Origin: Chryseobacterium sp. MYb264
GTDB taxonomy: Bacteria; Bacteroidota; Bacteroidia; Flavobacteriales; Weeksellaceae
Assembly: GCF_035974275.1 (NCBI RefSeq)
Contig: NZ_CP142422.1
Location: 4,836,001-4,900,000, forward strand
DNA: 64,000 nt
Direction of reading: 5' to 3'
Numbering within the stretch: position 1 is the first letter of the stretch; the number at the start of each line of letters is the position of its first letter. A program made the translations under genes and the position numbers. Below are positions 34,954-43,402 of this stretch, one piece after another. A model generated the notes under the pieces. The model was not told where the DNA came from. It did no database searches and worked only from the letters and a program-made list of their open reading frames with translations.

Positions 34954-34978
34954 AAATCCATCTCAATGAGATGGATTT
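34954..34978 (-). terminator. Terminator after tRNA-Phe copy 1
   Basis: AAATCCATCTCA (34954-34965) and TGAGATGGATTT (34967-34978) form a 12-bp perfect hairpin; on the minus strand it ends in TTTTTTG, four bases after the tRNA. Confidence 0.88.
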
Positions 34979-34981
34979 AAG

Positions 34982-35054
34982 TGGTTTCTCCAGGAATCGA
35001 ACCAGGGACACATGGATTTTCAATCCATTGCTCTACCAACTGAGCTAAGAAACC
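34982..35054 (-). tRNA. tRNA-Phe (anticodon GAA), copy 1
   Basis: 73 nt. On the minus strand: acceptor GGTTTCT / AGAAACC, discriminator A, D-arm TAGCTCAGTTGGTAGAGCA, anticodon stem ATGGA / TCCAT around TTGAAAA, and T-arm CCTGG-TTCGATT-CCTGG with minor pairing differences. CCA is not encoded. Identical in sequence to copy 2. Confidence 0.95.
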
Positions 35055-35084
35055 TTTTGGTTTGTACTTCGTTTTGAAGTGGTG

Positions 35085-35116
35085 CAAAAGTAATAATAAT
35101 TATTGACTCTCGCAAA
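35085..35116 (-). promoter_or_regulatory. Promoter of tRNA-Phe copy 1
   Basis: On the minus strand: TTTG (35113-35116), 20 bp, TACTTTTG (35085-35092), 30 bp before the tRNA. Confidence 0.75.
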
Positions 35117-35140
35117 TTTTATTTTAAAACTTTTTTGAAG

Positions 35141-35170
35141 AAGAAACCACCTTTTGATCGGTGGTTTCTT
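35141..35170 (-). terminator. Terminator after tRNA-Phe copy 2
   Basis: AAGAAACCACC (35141-35151) and GGTGGTTTCTT (35160-35170), an 11-bp perfect stem only two bases after the tRNA. Confidence 0.88.
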
Positions 35171-35172
35171 AG

Positions 35173-35245
35173 TGGTTTCTCCAGGAATCGAACCAGGGAC
35201 ACATGGATTTTCAATCCATTGCTCTACCAACTGAGCTAAGAAACC
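35173..35245 (-). tRNA. tRNA-Phe (anticodon GAA), copy 2
   Basis: 73 nt, same sequence as copy 1, 118 bp upstream of it. It has its own promoter and terminator, so the two copies are separate transcription units. Confidence 0.95.
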
Positions 35246-35275
35246 ATTCTGTTACTTCGTTGTTTTAAAGTGATG

Positions 35276-35306
35276 CAAAAGTAGTAAGTTTTGATATATG
35301 AAGCAA
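35276..35306 (-). promoter_or_regulatory. Promoter of tRNA-Phe copy 2
   Basis: On the minus strand: TTG (35304-35306), 20 bp, TACTTTTG (35276-35283), 30 bp before the tRNA, the same arrangement as at copy 1. Confidence 0.75.
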
Positions 35307-35342
35307 GTATTAACCGTACTTTTTTTAACAAAACTTAAAAAA

Positions 35343-37184
35343 CTATTGATTCTCAGCTGAATTATTTTCCTGTTCCTTTCTTATCTGCTCGCTCATTTCC
35401 TCTAATACGGGCTTGATCGTGCTTTCCGGAAGGTCACTAATTCTGATATACATCAACCCATCAATGGCATCATTGAAGTTTGGGTCTACATTAAAGGCAA
35501 TTACTTTCGCATTTTGCTTGATATATTTTTTAATCAAAACGGGCAATCTTAGCTCCGGTTCAAGGTCGTCAATGATCTTATCCAATTTATTAAGATCAGA
35601 TTCCATTTCATCAAAGAAAAGGTTTTTATCCCTGTCGCGAAGTTTTACTTTATATTCATTTCTAGGAGTAATGTACTGAGCCACTGCAGAATCATAATAA
35701 TTTGAACGCATAAACTCGATCATCAGCGATTTTGAGAACTCAGAAAATTTATTTGAAATACTTACACCACCCATTAGAAATTTATGATCGGGATTTCTTA
35801 AGCAAACATGCACAATCCCTCTCCATAAAAGAAAAAGTGGAAGTGGCTTTTGCTGATATTCCTGACAGATATAAGCACGGCCCATTTCAATCACTTTTTT
35901 AAAGAATGGATGGATGTCCTGTTCAAATTCAAACAATGAACTCGTATAAAATCCCTTGATACCGAATTTTTTCATCACCTCCTTACCTAAAGCCATTCTG
36001 TAGGCTCCAACCAGTTTTTCGGCAGCATTGTCCCAAAGGAAAAGATGATGATAATGTTTGTCGTATTCATCCAGATCGAACGGAAGATTACTTCCTTCAC
36101 CAACGGCACGGAAAGTAAGCTCTCTCTGACGCCCGATTTCCCGCATTACGGAAGGAATTTCCTCATAAGCAGTAAAGTACACCTCGTAATTACCGTTACT
36201 GAAAAACATTTTATCCGTCCCCCTCAGTTTACTGATGTCTTTGATGATGTCTTCCTTCGGAGTTTCGTCGATGATATTCTGAACAATATTTTCTTCTTTA
36301 AGCAAAGGAAATTTTACCGATAAATTCTGAAGATTGATGCTTTGAGCCAGCGATTTTCTCTTTTCATAGTAAGATTTCATCATGTACACCTTACGTTTCA
36401 GAAATTCGCCCAATTCTTCAACGGTCTCCATTTCATCCATTGCTTTTACGGTAATAGGTCGCCCAATTCTAATGCGGATTGGCTTTTCTCTATTATTCAT
36501 CATTTCTGCCGGAAGCATCAATGTCTGTAAATTAGGGTGTATTTTTGCCACCTGATAAAACAAGCGACTGTTTTTAGCATGGAAATACATCGGAACTACC
36601 GGAACTTTAGCCATTCGGATCAGCTTTAATGCCGGTTTTTCCCATTCTTTATCTAAAATTTCCCCGTAAGGATTATTTTTATTGGAAACTTCTCCTGCGG
36701 GGAAAATACCTACACAGCCTCCGTTTTGCAGATGTTTCAGCGTTTCACGCATTCCGGATGAACTGCTGTATGCTTCTTTTCTGCCTTCAAAAGGATTTAC
36801 AGAAATTACATAAGGCTCCATCGGCTTGATCTTTTCCAGAAGAAAATTACCCATTACCTTGAAATCCGGACGTACTTCGGACAGTACTTTGCACATCAAA
36901 ATCCCGTCAATAGCCCCTAGAGGATGATTGCAGACCAAAATAAAAGGGCCTGTTTTAGGGATCTTTGCCAAATCTTCTTCAAATGCGATATAGCTTAAGT
37001 TTCTCTCTCTAACAAATGAGTCGAAAAAGTCTTTACCTTCCTTATCTTTGAGTTTGTTGTATAGTTTGTTGACTTCGTTTATTTTGGCAACGCTCATAAT
37101 AGCAGATGCCACGGGGTTTTTCAGAAACCCTATTTTATTCAAGCCCGAAGCTTTGATAAGATCATTTTTCGAAATTAAACTCAT
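35343..37184 (-). CDS. Two-domain acyltransferase, OlsF-like (ornithine lipid synthesis)
   Basis: 613 residues with two different acyltransferase domains. The N-terminal one (about 60-290) is PlsC-like: NHPLGAIDG at 86-94 (His, then Asp after five residues, the spacing seen in this subgroup rather than HX4D), NPFEGRKEAYSSS, and GIFPAGEVSNKNNPYG near 157. The C-terminal one (about 340-560) is GNAT-like (VGAYRMALGKEVMKKFGIKG, YTSSLFEFEQDIHPFFKK, EMGRAYICQEYQQKPLPLFL). This combination is that of OlsF, described from Serratia and Flavobacterium as making ornithine lipids in one protein: the GNAT part N-acylates ornithine and the PlsC part O-acylates the hydroxy acid. The match is by architecture. 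The gene follows the aspartate kinase gene by 22 bp on the same strand. Confidence 0.72.
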   Translation of the reverse strand: MSLISKNDLIKASGLNKIGFLKNPVASAIMSVAKINEVNKLYNKLKDKEGKDFFDSFVRERNLSYIAFEEDLAKIPKTGPFILVCNHPLGAIDGILMCKVLSEVRPDFKVMGNFLLEKIKPMEPYVISVNPFEGRKEAYSSSSGMRETLKHLQNGGCVGIFPAGEVSNKNNPYGEILDKEWEKPALKLIRMAKVPVVPMYFHAKNSRLFYQVAKIHPNLQTLMLPAEMMNNREKPIRIRIGRPITVKAMDEMETVEELGEFLKRKVYMMKSYYEKRKSLAQSINLQNLSVKFPLLKEENIVQNIIDETPKEDIIKDISKLRGTDKMFFSNGNYEVYFTAYEEIPSVMREIGRQRELTFRAVGEGSNLPFDLDEYDKHYHHLFLWDNAAEKLVGAYRMALGKEVMKKFGIKGFYTSSLFEFEQDIHPFFKKVIEMGRAYICQEYQQKPLPLFLLWRGIVHVCLRNPDHKFLMGGVSISNKFSEFSKSLMIEFMRSNYYDSAVAQYITPRNEYKVKLRDRDKNLFFDEMESDLNKLDKIIDDLEPELRLPVLIKKYIKQNAKVIAFNVDPNFNDAIDGLMYIRISDLPESTIKPVLEEMSEQIRKEQENNSAENQ

Positions 37185-37206
37185 ATGTGTTTAGTCGCAG
37201 TTTATT

Positions 37207-38445
37207 TTATTGTGTTACCATTTGAAGAGTATTCTTGGCAATTTGCTCCAATAATACATTCTTTTCCTGATAAAATTGATCAATGTTCTCCATCCTGGCA
37301 TTTCTTACCGTAAATAAAGATACATTTTTTACAACTTCTGTTTTAAATATTTTTTGCAGATCTTCATTCAATTCATCAACTGTCTCATATTTGTCTTCCA
37401 AACATAAAGCTAGTGAAATTGCTGAATTCTGCATCAAAGAAACTTTAATTTTATATTTAGATAAATAGCCGAAAATTAAACTCATATGATCTTCCGCAAT
37501 GAAAGAAAAGTCTCTGGTAGAGATCTTTAATAGGGTTTGGTTTTCTTTTAAAATATAAGATTCTTCATTTTGATTGTGGTCAGAAGCACCCACTTTTGTT
37601 CCTTCCTTCGTTGGTTCTACGAAAGATTTTACATAAAAAGGAATATTTTTCTGCTGAAGCGGCTGTAAGGTCTTCGGGTGAATAACACTCGCTCCGTAGT
37701 ACGCCATTTCAATAGCTTCTTCATAGGAAATATTCGAAAGAAGAGTTACATCCTTGAATTTTCTCGGATCACCTGTCATTACTCCCGGAACGTCTTTCCA
37801 AATTGTCATGGCTTCAGCGTTTAAACAATAGGCAAAAATAGCAGCAGAATAATCCGACCCTTCTCTTCCTAATGTTACCGTAAAGTTGTTGTCATCAGAA
37901 CCGATGAAACCCTGCGTGACATAGCAGATTTCTTTATTTAAAGTAGAAATAAATTCTTCAGTCTTTGCCCAGTTTACAATACCTTCTCGATAAGAATTAT
38001 CTGTTTTTACGTAATCTCTTGCATCCAGCCACTGATTGGTAAACTGAATTTCATTCAGATATTCGCTTACAATTTTAGTAGAGATCATTTCTCCGCAGCT
38101 TACCACCTGATCATAAACAAAACTGTAATTCGGAGATTTATTTCTTCGTAAAAAAGAATCGATATCATCAAAAAACAGATTGATCTCTGCAAAAACCGCA
38201 TGGTTTTCAGGGAATAAACCTTCCGCAATCTCAATATGTTTCTGTTTTATCTTTTCAATTTCGGTTTGATAGTTTTCTTTTTTGAAATAAAGTTCAACCA
38301 CTTTTTCCAATTCATTCGTCGTTTTGCCCATCGCTGAAATCACCAGCAAACATTTAGCAAACCCCTGGCTCTTTAGAACAAAGGCTACATTTTTTACACT
38401 ATCGGCATCTCTTACTGATGCTCCACCAAACTTGAAAATTTTCAT
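37207..38445 (-). CDS. lysC: Aspartate kinase (monofunctional)
   Basis: 412 residues. The amino-acid kinase domain opens with MKIFKFGGASVRDADSVKNV (the KFGGxSV signature), has QGFIGSDDNNFTVTLGREGS with DYSAAIFA (aspartate and ATP-binding loop) and VPGVMTGDPR, AYYGASVIHPKTLQPL. The C-terminal 120 residues (STRDFSFIAEDHMSLIFGYL, VSLMQNSAISLALCLED) are ACT-like regulatory domains. It makes aspartyl phosphate for lysine, methionine and threonine synthesis and is probably feedback regulated. It is the upstream gene of a pair with the OlsF-like gene; no link between the two is known to me. A possible -7 box (TAATTTTG, 38502-38509 on the minus strand) lies 56 bp upstream. Confidence 0.93.
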   Translation of the reverse strand: MKIFKFGGASVRDADSVKNVAFVLKSQGFAKCLLVISAMGKTTNELEKVVELYFKKENYQTEIEKIKQKHIEIAEGLFPENHAVFAEINLFFDDIDSFLRRNKSPNYSFVYDQVVSCGEMISTKIVSEYLNEIQFTNQWLDARDYVKTDNSYREGIVNWAKTEEFISTLNKEICYVTQGFIGSDDNNFTVTLGREGSDYSAAIFAYCLNAEAMTIWKDVPGVMTGDPRKFKDVTLLSNISYEEAIEMAYYGASVIHPKTLQPLQQKNIPFYVKSFVEPTKEGTKVGASDHNQNEESYILKENQTLLKISTRDFSFIAEDHMSLIFGYLSKYKIKVSLMQNSAISLALCLEDKYETVDELNEDLQKIFKTEVVKNVSLFTVRNARMENIDQFYQEKNVLLEQIAKNTLQMVTQ

Positions 38446-38759
38446 TAAATTGTTAATAATAAAATTGTTAGATAAAATTTACACGAGTTTTTTACGGGCA
38501 TCAAAATTATAAATTTACATCGAGATATGAAATAGCCTAGTCACCCGATAGGCTTAAGATTTTATTAAAATCAGTGTTTGCACCAATTTTAGTGGGATTG
38601 ACTTAATATAACGGGAGTTTTTTTAGACCAAATAGAGAAAGTTTTTTGAGAATTTTAATACGTATAGTATTGAAATACAGGCTATAATGTCTTTTGTTAA
38701 TAATTTTTTTTAAATGTGATAAATTTTACGAAATTTGAGGGAATCGTAAAAAGAAAAAT
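38446..38759. other. Divergent promoter interval between lysC and fbp
   Basis: 314 bp without a gene. It holds a weak hairpin (agcctagtcacccgataggct near 38535) and an exact TAnnTTTG on the minus strand at 38502-38509. No perfect box is evident for fbp. Confidence 0.5.
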
Positions 38760-39776
38760 ATGTCAGATCAGCCATTGCAAACGTTAGGAGAATTTCTCAT
38801 TGAAAAACAGGAGGATTTCCAGTATTCGACAGGTGAATTTTCCCGTCTTCTAAGTGCAATTAGACTCGCTTCGAAAGTAGTCAACAGAGAAGTAAATAAA
38901 GCAGGAATTGTAGATATTTCAGGTGCCGCAGGAAACCAGAATATTCAGGGAGAAGAACAACAGAAACTGGATGTCATTGCCAATGAGATTTTTATTACCG
39001 CTCTGTCCCAAAGAGAAGTGGTCTGCGGAATTGCTTCCGAGGAAAATGATGATTTTATTGACATTAAATGCGGTGAAAACGGTCATTTAAGTAAATATGT
39101 TGTATTGATTGATCCTCTTGACGGGTCTTCCAATATAGACGTTAACGTTTCTGTAGGAACCATATTCTCAATTTACAGAAGAGTGACCGAACCGGGAACT
39201 CCTGTTCAGCTGGAAGATTTTTTACAGAAGGGGATTAACCAGATTGCTGCGGGATATGTGGTGTACGGTTCTTCAACAATGATTGTTTATACCACAGGAA
39301 ATGGGGTGAACGGATTTACACTTGATCCTTCTTTAGGAACGTATTATCTTTCTCACCCGAATATGCAGTTTCCGAAAACAGGTAAAATTTATTCAATCAA
39401 CGAAGGAAATTATATCAAATTCCCTCAAGGGGTTAAAAATTATCTTAAATACTGCCAGATGGAAGAAGGTGACAGGCCTTATACTTCCAGATACATCGGT
39501 TCTTTAGTGGCTGATTTCCATAGAAATATGCTGAAAGGCGGGATTTATATTTATCCTTCTTATTCACAGGCTCCTAACGGAAAATTGAGATTATTATACG
39601 AATGTAATCCAATGGCATTCTTAGCGGAGCAGGCTGGCGGAAAGGCAACCGACGGTTTCAGAAGGATTCTGGAAATTGAACCTACTGAGCTTCACCAGAG
39701 AATACCTTTTTTCTGCGGAAGCATCAACATGGTGGAGAAAGCGGAAGAGTTTATGCGAATTGACAGTGTAAAATAA
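38760..39776 (+). CDS. fbp: Class 1 fructose-1,6-bisphosphatase
   Basis: 338 residues, usual class 1 length. The metal-binding and catalytic core is present: EENDDFIDI, then [18 protein letters not shown] (the family signature) and IFSIYRR; the substrate-phosphate region [15 protein letters not shown] and [18 protein letters not shown]; and the last signature [20 protein letters not shown] with GGKATDG. It hydrolyses fructose 1,6-bisphosphate in gluconeogenesis. The menC gene starts with the base after its stop, an unusual operon partner. Confidence 0.96.
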   Translation: MSDQPLQTLGEFLIEKQEDFQYSTGEFSRLLSAIRLASKVVNREVNKAGIVDISGAAGNQNIQGEEQQKLDVIANEIFITALSQREVVCGIASEENDDFIDIKCGENGHLSKYVVLIDPLDGSSNIDVNVSVGTIFSIYRRVTEPGTPVQLEDFLQKGINQIAAGYVVYGSSTMIVYTTGNGVNGFTLDPSLGTYYLSHPNMQFPKTGKIYSINEGNYIKFPQGVKNYLKYCQMEEGDRPYTSRYIGSLVADFHRNMLKGGIYIYPSYSQAPNGKLRLLYECNPMAFLAEQAGGKATDGFRRILEIEPTELHQRIPFFCGSINMVEKAEEFMRIDSVK

Positions 39777-40781
39777 ATGAAAGCACAATATTCTAAATAT
39801 GTATTACAGTTTAAACGCCCGAGTGGAACATCTCGCGGCGTTTTGCTTGAAAAGGAAACCTTTATTCTTGAAATTTCTCAAAATGAAAAAAAAGGGATAG
39901 GCGAGTGCGCAGTCTTCAGAGGATTAAGCTTTGATGACCGACCTGATTATGAAGAAAAGCTACAGTGGCTTTGTGAAAATATTCAACAGGACCCTGAATT
40001 TTTAAAGGAAGAATTGATAGCTTTTCCCTCTATTTGGTTCGGATATGAACAGGCGATGCTGAATCTTAAACATGGCGATCATCTTTATTTTCCAAGTGAT
40101 TTTACAAAAGGAGAGACTCCAATTATCATCAACGGGCTGATCTGGATGGGAGACGTACAATATATGGAAGAGCAGATTCAGGATAAACTGAACAATGGCT
40201 TTCACTGTATTAAACTGAAAATAGGGGTCGACTGGAAATCAGAGCATGAAGTTCTTCAGAAGCTGAGAGAAAAGTTCTCTAAGGAAATGTTGGAATTGCG
40301 CGTCGATGCCAATGGGGGATTTAATAAAGAGGAAGCAAAAGTGGTTTTACAGCAATTGGCAGATTTAGATATTCATTCCATCGAACAGCCGATTAAAGCC
40401 GGAAACTGGAAGGATATGGCAGAATTGTGCGCGGAGACCCCAACACCGATTGCTCTGGATGAGGAACTAATCGGAATTACAGATTTTAGCGAAAAGAAAA
40501 AATTATTGGAAGTAATAAAACCGCAATATATTATTCTGAAACCTTCTTTGGTAGGAGGGGTTTCTGGCTCCGATGACTGGATTTCTATTGCTGAAAAACA
40601 GGATATCGGCTGGTGGATCACCTCCGCACTGGAAAGCAATATCGGGTTGAACGCAATTGCGCAATACACCTTTACAAAAAACAGCGAAATGCCTCAAGGT
40701 TTAGGAACCGGAGGTTTATTTACAAATAACTTTGATAGTTATTTACAGCTGAAAGGGGAGAATTTGTTTTTTAAAGGATAA
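39777..40781 (+). CDS. menC: o-Succinylbenzoate synthase (enolase superfamily)
   Basis: 334 residues. The capping domain is followed by the barrel motifs of the enolase superfamily: GFHCIKLKIGVDW (catalytic KxK), LRVDANGGFNKEEA (first metal ligand), HSIEQPIKAGNW (second), IALDEELIG (third, Asp/Glu) and YIILKPSLVGGVS (second catalytic Lys). The C-terminal WWITSALESNIGLNAIAQYT fits OSBS. It dehydrates SHCHC to succinylbenzoate in menaquinone synthesis, the main quinone of flavobacteria. The other men genes are not in this window; the gene is joined to fbp without a gap. A muconate cycloisomerase or dipeptide epimerase name is the alternative. Confidence 0.85.
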   Translation: MKAQYSKYVLQFKRPSGTSRGVLLEKETFILEISQNEKKGIGECAVFRGLSFDDRPDYEEKLQWLCENIQQDPEFLKEELIAFPSIWFGYEQAMLNLKHGDHLYFPSDFTKGETPIIINGLIWMGDVQYMEEQIQDKLNNGFHCIKLKIGVDWKSEHEVLQKLREKFSKEMLELRVDANGGFNKEEAKVVLQQLADLDIHSIEQPIKAGNWKDMAELCAETPTPIALDEELIGITDFSEKKKLLEVIKPQYIILKPSLVGGVSGSDDWISIAEKQDIGWWITSALESNIGLNAIAQYTFTKNSEMPQGLGTGGLFTNNFDSYLQLKGENLFFKG

Positions 40782-41512
40782 TGTGGTGTTATAAGTTCGA
40801 ATAATTTTGTGTGTTTTTAATTTTTTAACTTCAGTTTAAATTACGTCTTTAATGAAAATAGCCTTCTTTATGTATTCAACAAAGTAAGAAAACCTCTTTT
40901 TTAGCTTCTTCATAATAAAATTTTTAGCATTTTGTCAATCGGGTGAAAATTTGCAATCTTTATGCCATTGTTTGGTGAATTTTAATTTTAATTAATACTT
41001 TTTTCATTACCGTCAATTTTAAGATGCTGTTAAGAAATAATGTTGAATATATTTGCGTTATTATCTCTTGCCTAAAACGATAAAATCTCTGTTTCGAATC
41101 TGAAAAAACTGAACTGTGGATGAGGCGATCAGCGACCCCTAAGGTATTTCCTTTTTTCAAAGAATTGAGTGTCTTCTTTTTCATTGGATCAGAGATTCGG
41201 AAAAAAGTTGATGGTCATGAAAATAAGAATGGGTACAGTCTTTATTCTTTGGGGCTGAAGTAGTAAATATCTTATAATCTTCAAAAACATATTTTCCTGC
41301 TCCGGACTCGGCAAAGGAGTATCTTTCAGTGGGAAAAGAATTTGTTTTTTCTCCTTGCCAACTGAGGGTTTTGCGAATGCTTATGGGATAAACAGCCATG
41401 TTGGGTTCTAATTTGAGTAACGGTTTTTAGCATGACTAATTTAAATAAAAATTCTCAATGATCATCAATTTATCCATCGAAATTATAACTTTCGTAAACC
41501 CTTAAATTTTCT
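40782..41512. other. Interval without a credible gene
   Basis: 731 bp. Two overlapping minus-strand ORFs (41181-41399, MAVYPISIRKTLSWQGE, and 40960-41184) have no recognisable family, no clear promoter and no coding-like composition. They could be remnants of a decayed gene; I give them no product. Confidence 0.45.
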
Positions 41513-41520
41513 TAAATTTG
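41513..41520 (+). promoter_or_regulatory. Promoter -7 box for glnS
   Basis: TAAATTTG, exact TAnnTTTG, 39 bp before ATG 41560. It overlaps a TTG at 41518 that would otherwise extend the ORF by 14 residues. Confidence 0.65.
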
Positions 41521-41559
41521 CAAATTGTCGTAGTACACGGCATTTTAAAGCGAAATTTA

Positions 41560-43233
41560 ATGGAAGAAGAAAAAAAATCACTCAATTTTATTGAGCAAAT
41601 TATCGAAGATGATTTGGCAAACGGTCTGAAAAAAGAGCAGATCCGTTTCCGTTTTCCGCCCGAACCAAACGGTTATCTGCATGTAGGTCACACCAAAGCG
41701 ATCTGCATCAACTTCGGTTTGGGTGAAAAATACAATGCTCCCGTAAACCTTCGTTTCGACGATACGAACCCTGAAAAAGAAGAGCAGGAATTCGTAGATT
41801 CTATTATGAAAGACGTTGAATGGTTAGGTTTCAAGTGGGATAAAGTTTTGTATGCCTCCGATTACTTCCAGCAGCTTTACGATTGGGCAGTTCAGTTAAT
41901 TAAAGAAGGAAAAGCTTATGTTGATGAGCAACCGTCTGAATTGATTACCGAACAAAGAAAAAATCCAGCGGAACCGGGAATTGAATCTCCATACAGAAAT
42001 CGTCCTGTTGAAGAGTCTTTAGACTTATTCGAAAGGATGAAAAACGGGGAATTTGAAAGTGGATCAATGTCTCTTCGTGCAAAAATCGACATGGTATCAC
42101 CCAATATGAATATGCGTGACCCTGTTATGTATAGAATTTTGAATAAACCTCACCACAGAACGGGTACAGCGTGGAAAATATATCCGATGTACGACTGGGC
42201 TCACGGTGAATCTGATTATATTGAGCAGGTTTCGCATTCTTTATGTTCTTTAGAATTTGAAAATCACAGACCGTTGTATGACTGGTATTTAGATCAGGTT
42301 TATGATGCGGATAAAGTGAGAAACAAGCAACGGGAATTTGCCAGAATGAATGTTTCTTATATGATTACTTCCAAAAGAAAACTACAAAGGCTGATTGCTG
42401 AAAATGTAGTGGACGGTTGGGATGATCCGAGAATGCCTACGATTTCCGGGATGAGAAGAAAGGGGTTCACCCCGACTTCAATCAGAAATTTCATCGAGAA
42501 AGTAGGAGTTGCCAAAAGAGAAAACTTAATTGAAATTCAATTACTGGAATTCTGCGTCCGTGAAGACCTTAATAAAGTGGCAAAACGTGTCATGACGGTA
42601 GTTGATCCTATTAAATTAGTCATTGAAAATTATCCTGAAGGACAGGAAGAATGGTTGGAAACTGAAAATAATCCTGAACAGGAAAATGCAGGAACCAGAG
42701 AAATTCCGTTCTCAAGAGAGTTGTATATTGAGCGTGAAGACTTTAAGGAAGAAGCTAATAATAAGTTCTTTAGGCTAAAATTGGGTGGTGAAGTTCGTTT
42801 AAAATCTGCTTATATTATTAAAGGGGAAAGGGTGGAGAAAGACGAAAATGGTGAGATCACAACCATTTATGCATCTTATGATGAAAAATCAAAATCAGGA
42901 AGCGGAACTGAGGAAAGTTTAAGAAAAGTAAAAGGAACGATTCACTGGGTGTCCGCAAAGCACGCGATTCCTGTGCAAGTAAGAAATTATGATAAATTAT
43001 TCACAGTAGAACAGCCTGATGCTGAGAAAGATGTAGACTTCCTAAACTTTATCAATCCTGAATCTGTAACTACTGTTCAAGGATTTGCCGAACCGAGCCT
43101 AAAAGATGTGGCAGTGGGAGAACCTCTTCAATTCCAGAGAATTGGCTATTTTACGAAGGATCAGGATTCCACGGACACCAATTTTGTGTTCAATAGAACT
43201 GTGACGTTAAAGGACTCTTATAAGCCGGAGTAA
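41560..43233 (+). CDS. glnS: Glutaminyl-tRNA synthetase
   Basis: 557 residues. Class I synthetase: the HIGH motif is in FPPEPNGYLHVGHTKAIC, the KMSKS motif is in MITSKRKLQRLI (the form SKRKL typical of GlnRS), and FRFPPEPNG plus YDWAHGESDYIE are GlnRS landmarks that separate it from GluRS. The C-terminal anticodon-binding domain is a double beta-barrel (FFRLKLGGEVRLKSAYIIKG, IHWVSAKHAIPVQVRNYDKL). It charges tRNA-Gln in the cytoplasm, so this organism likely has direct glutaminylation. Start by promoter position. A terminator follows at 43260. Confidence 0.95.
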   Translation: MEEEKKSLNFIEQIIEDDLANGLKKEQIRFRFPPEPNGYLHVGHTKAICINFGLGEKYNAPVNLRFDDTNPEKEEQEFVDSIMKDVEWLGFKWDKVLYASDYFQQLYDWAVQLIKEGKAYVDEQPSELITEQRKNPAEPGIESPYRNRPVEESLDLFERMKNGEFESGSMSLRAKIDMVSPNMNMRDPVMYRILNKPHHRTGTAWKIYPMYDWAHGESDYIEQVSHSLCSLEFENHRPLYDWYLDQVYDADKVRNKQREFARMNVSYMITSKRKLQRLIAENVVDGWDDPRMPTISGMRRKGFTPTSIRNFIEKVGVAKRENLIEIQLLEFCVREDLNKVAKRVMTVVDPIKLVIENYPEGQEEWLETENNPEQENAGTREIPFSRELYIEREDFKEEANNKFFRLKLGGEVRLKSAYIIKGERVEKDENGEITTIYASYDEKSKSGSGTEESLRKVKGTIHWVSAKHAIPVQVRNYDKLFTVEQPDAEKDVDFLNFINPESVTTVQGFAEPSLKDVAVGEPLQFQRIGYFTKDQDSTDTNFVFNRTVTLKDSYKPE

Positions 43234-43259
43234 AAATTTGTTTATACCATATAAATGAG

Positions 43260-43296
43260 ACAGGGCTTAATTTTTTTAAGTCCTGTTTTTTTTTTT
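43260..43296 (+). terminator. Terminator after glnS
   Basis: ACAGGGCTTAA (43260-43270) and TTAAGTCCTGT (43276-43286, one G-T pair), then eleven T. Confidence 0.9.
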
Positions 43297-43380
43297 CGTC
43301 ATTGCGAGGAATAAGGTGACGAGGTAATTTCAAATTAAAAAGAGTCCCGAAGGGACGATTTAAAATAGGATAGGATGGAA
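43297..43380. repeat. Fragments of dispersed flavobacterial repeats
   Basis: gtcattgcgaggaataagg (43300) and aaagagtcccgaagggacga (43340) are short phrases of kinds that recur widely between genes in Bacteroidota. They lie between the glnS terminator and the MFS start. Confidence 0.5.
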
Positions 43381-43402
43381 ATCCTATCAAAAAAAATAAA
43401 AT

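Noticed and set aside
35045..35230. Minus-strand ORF over the tRNA-Phe genes
   Set aside because: It is the translation of tRNA and terminator sequence.
40960..41399. Two minus-strand ORFs between menC and glnS
   Set aside because: No recognisable family, poor start context and no conserved-looking pattern; perhaps remnants, listed only as an interval.
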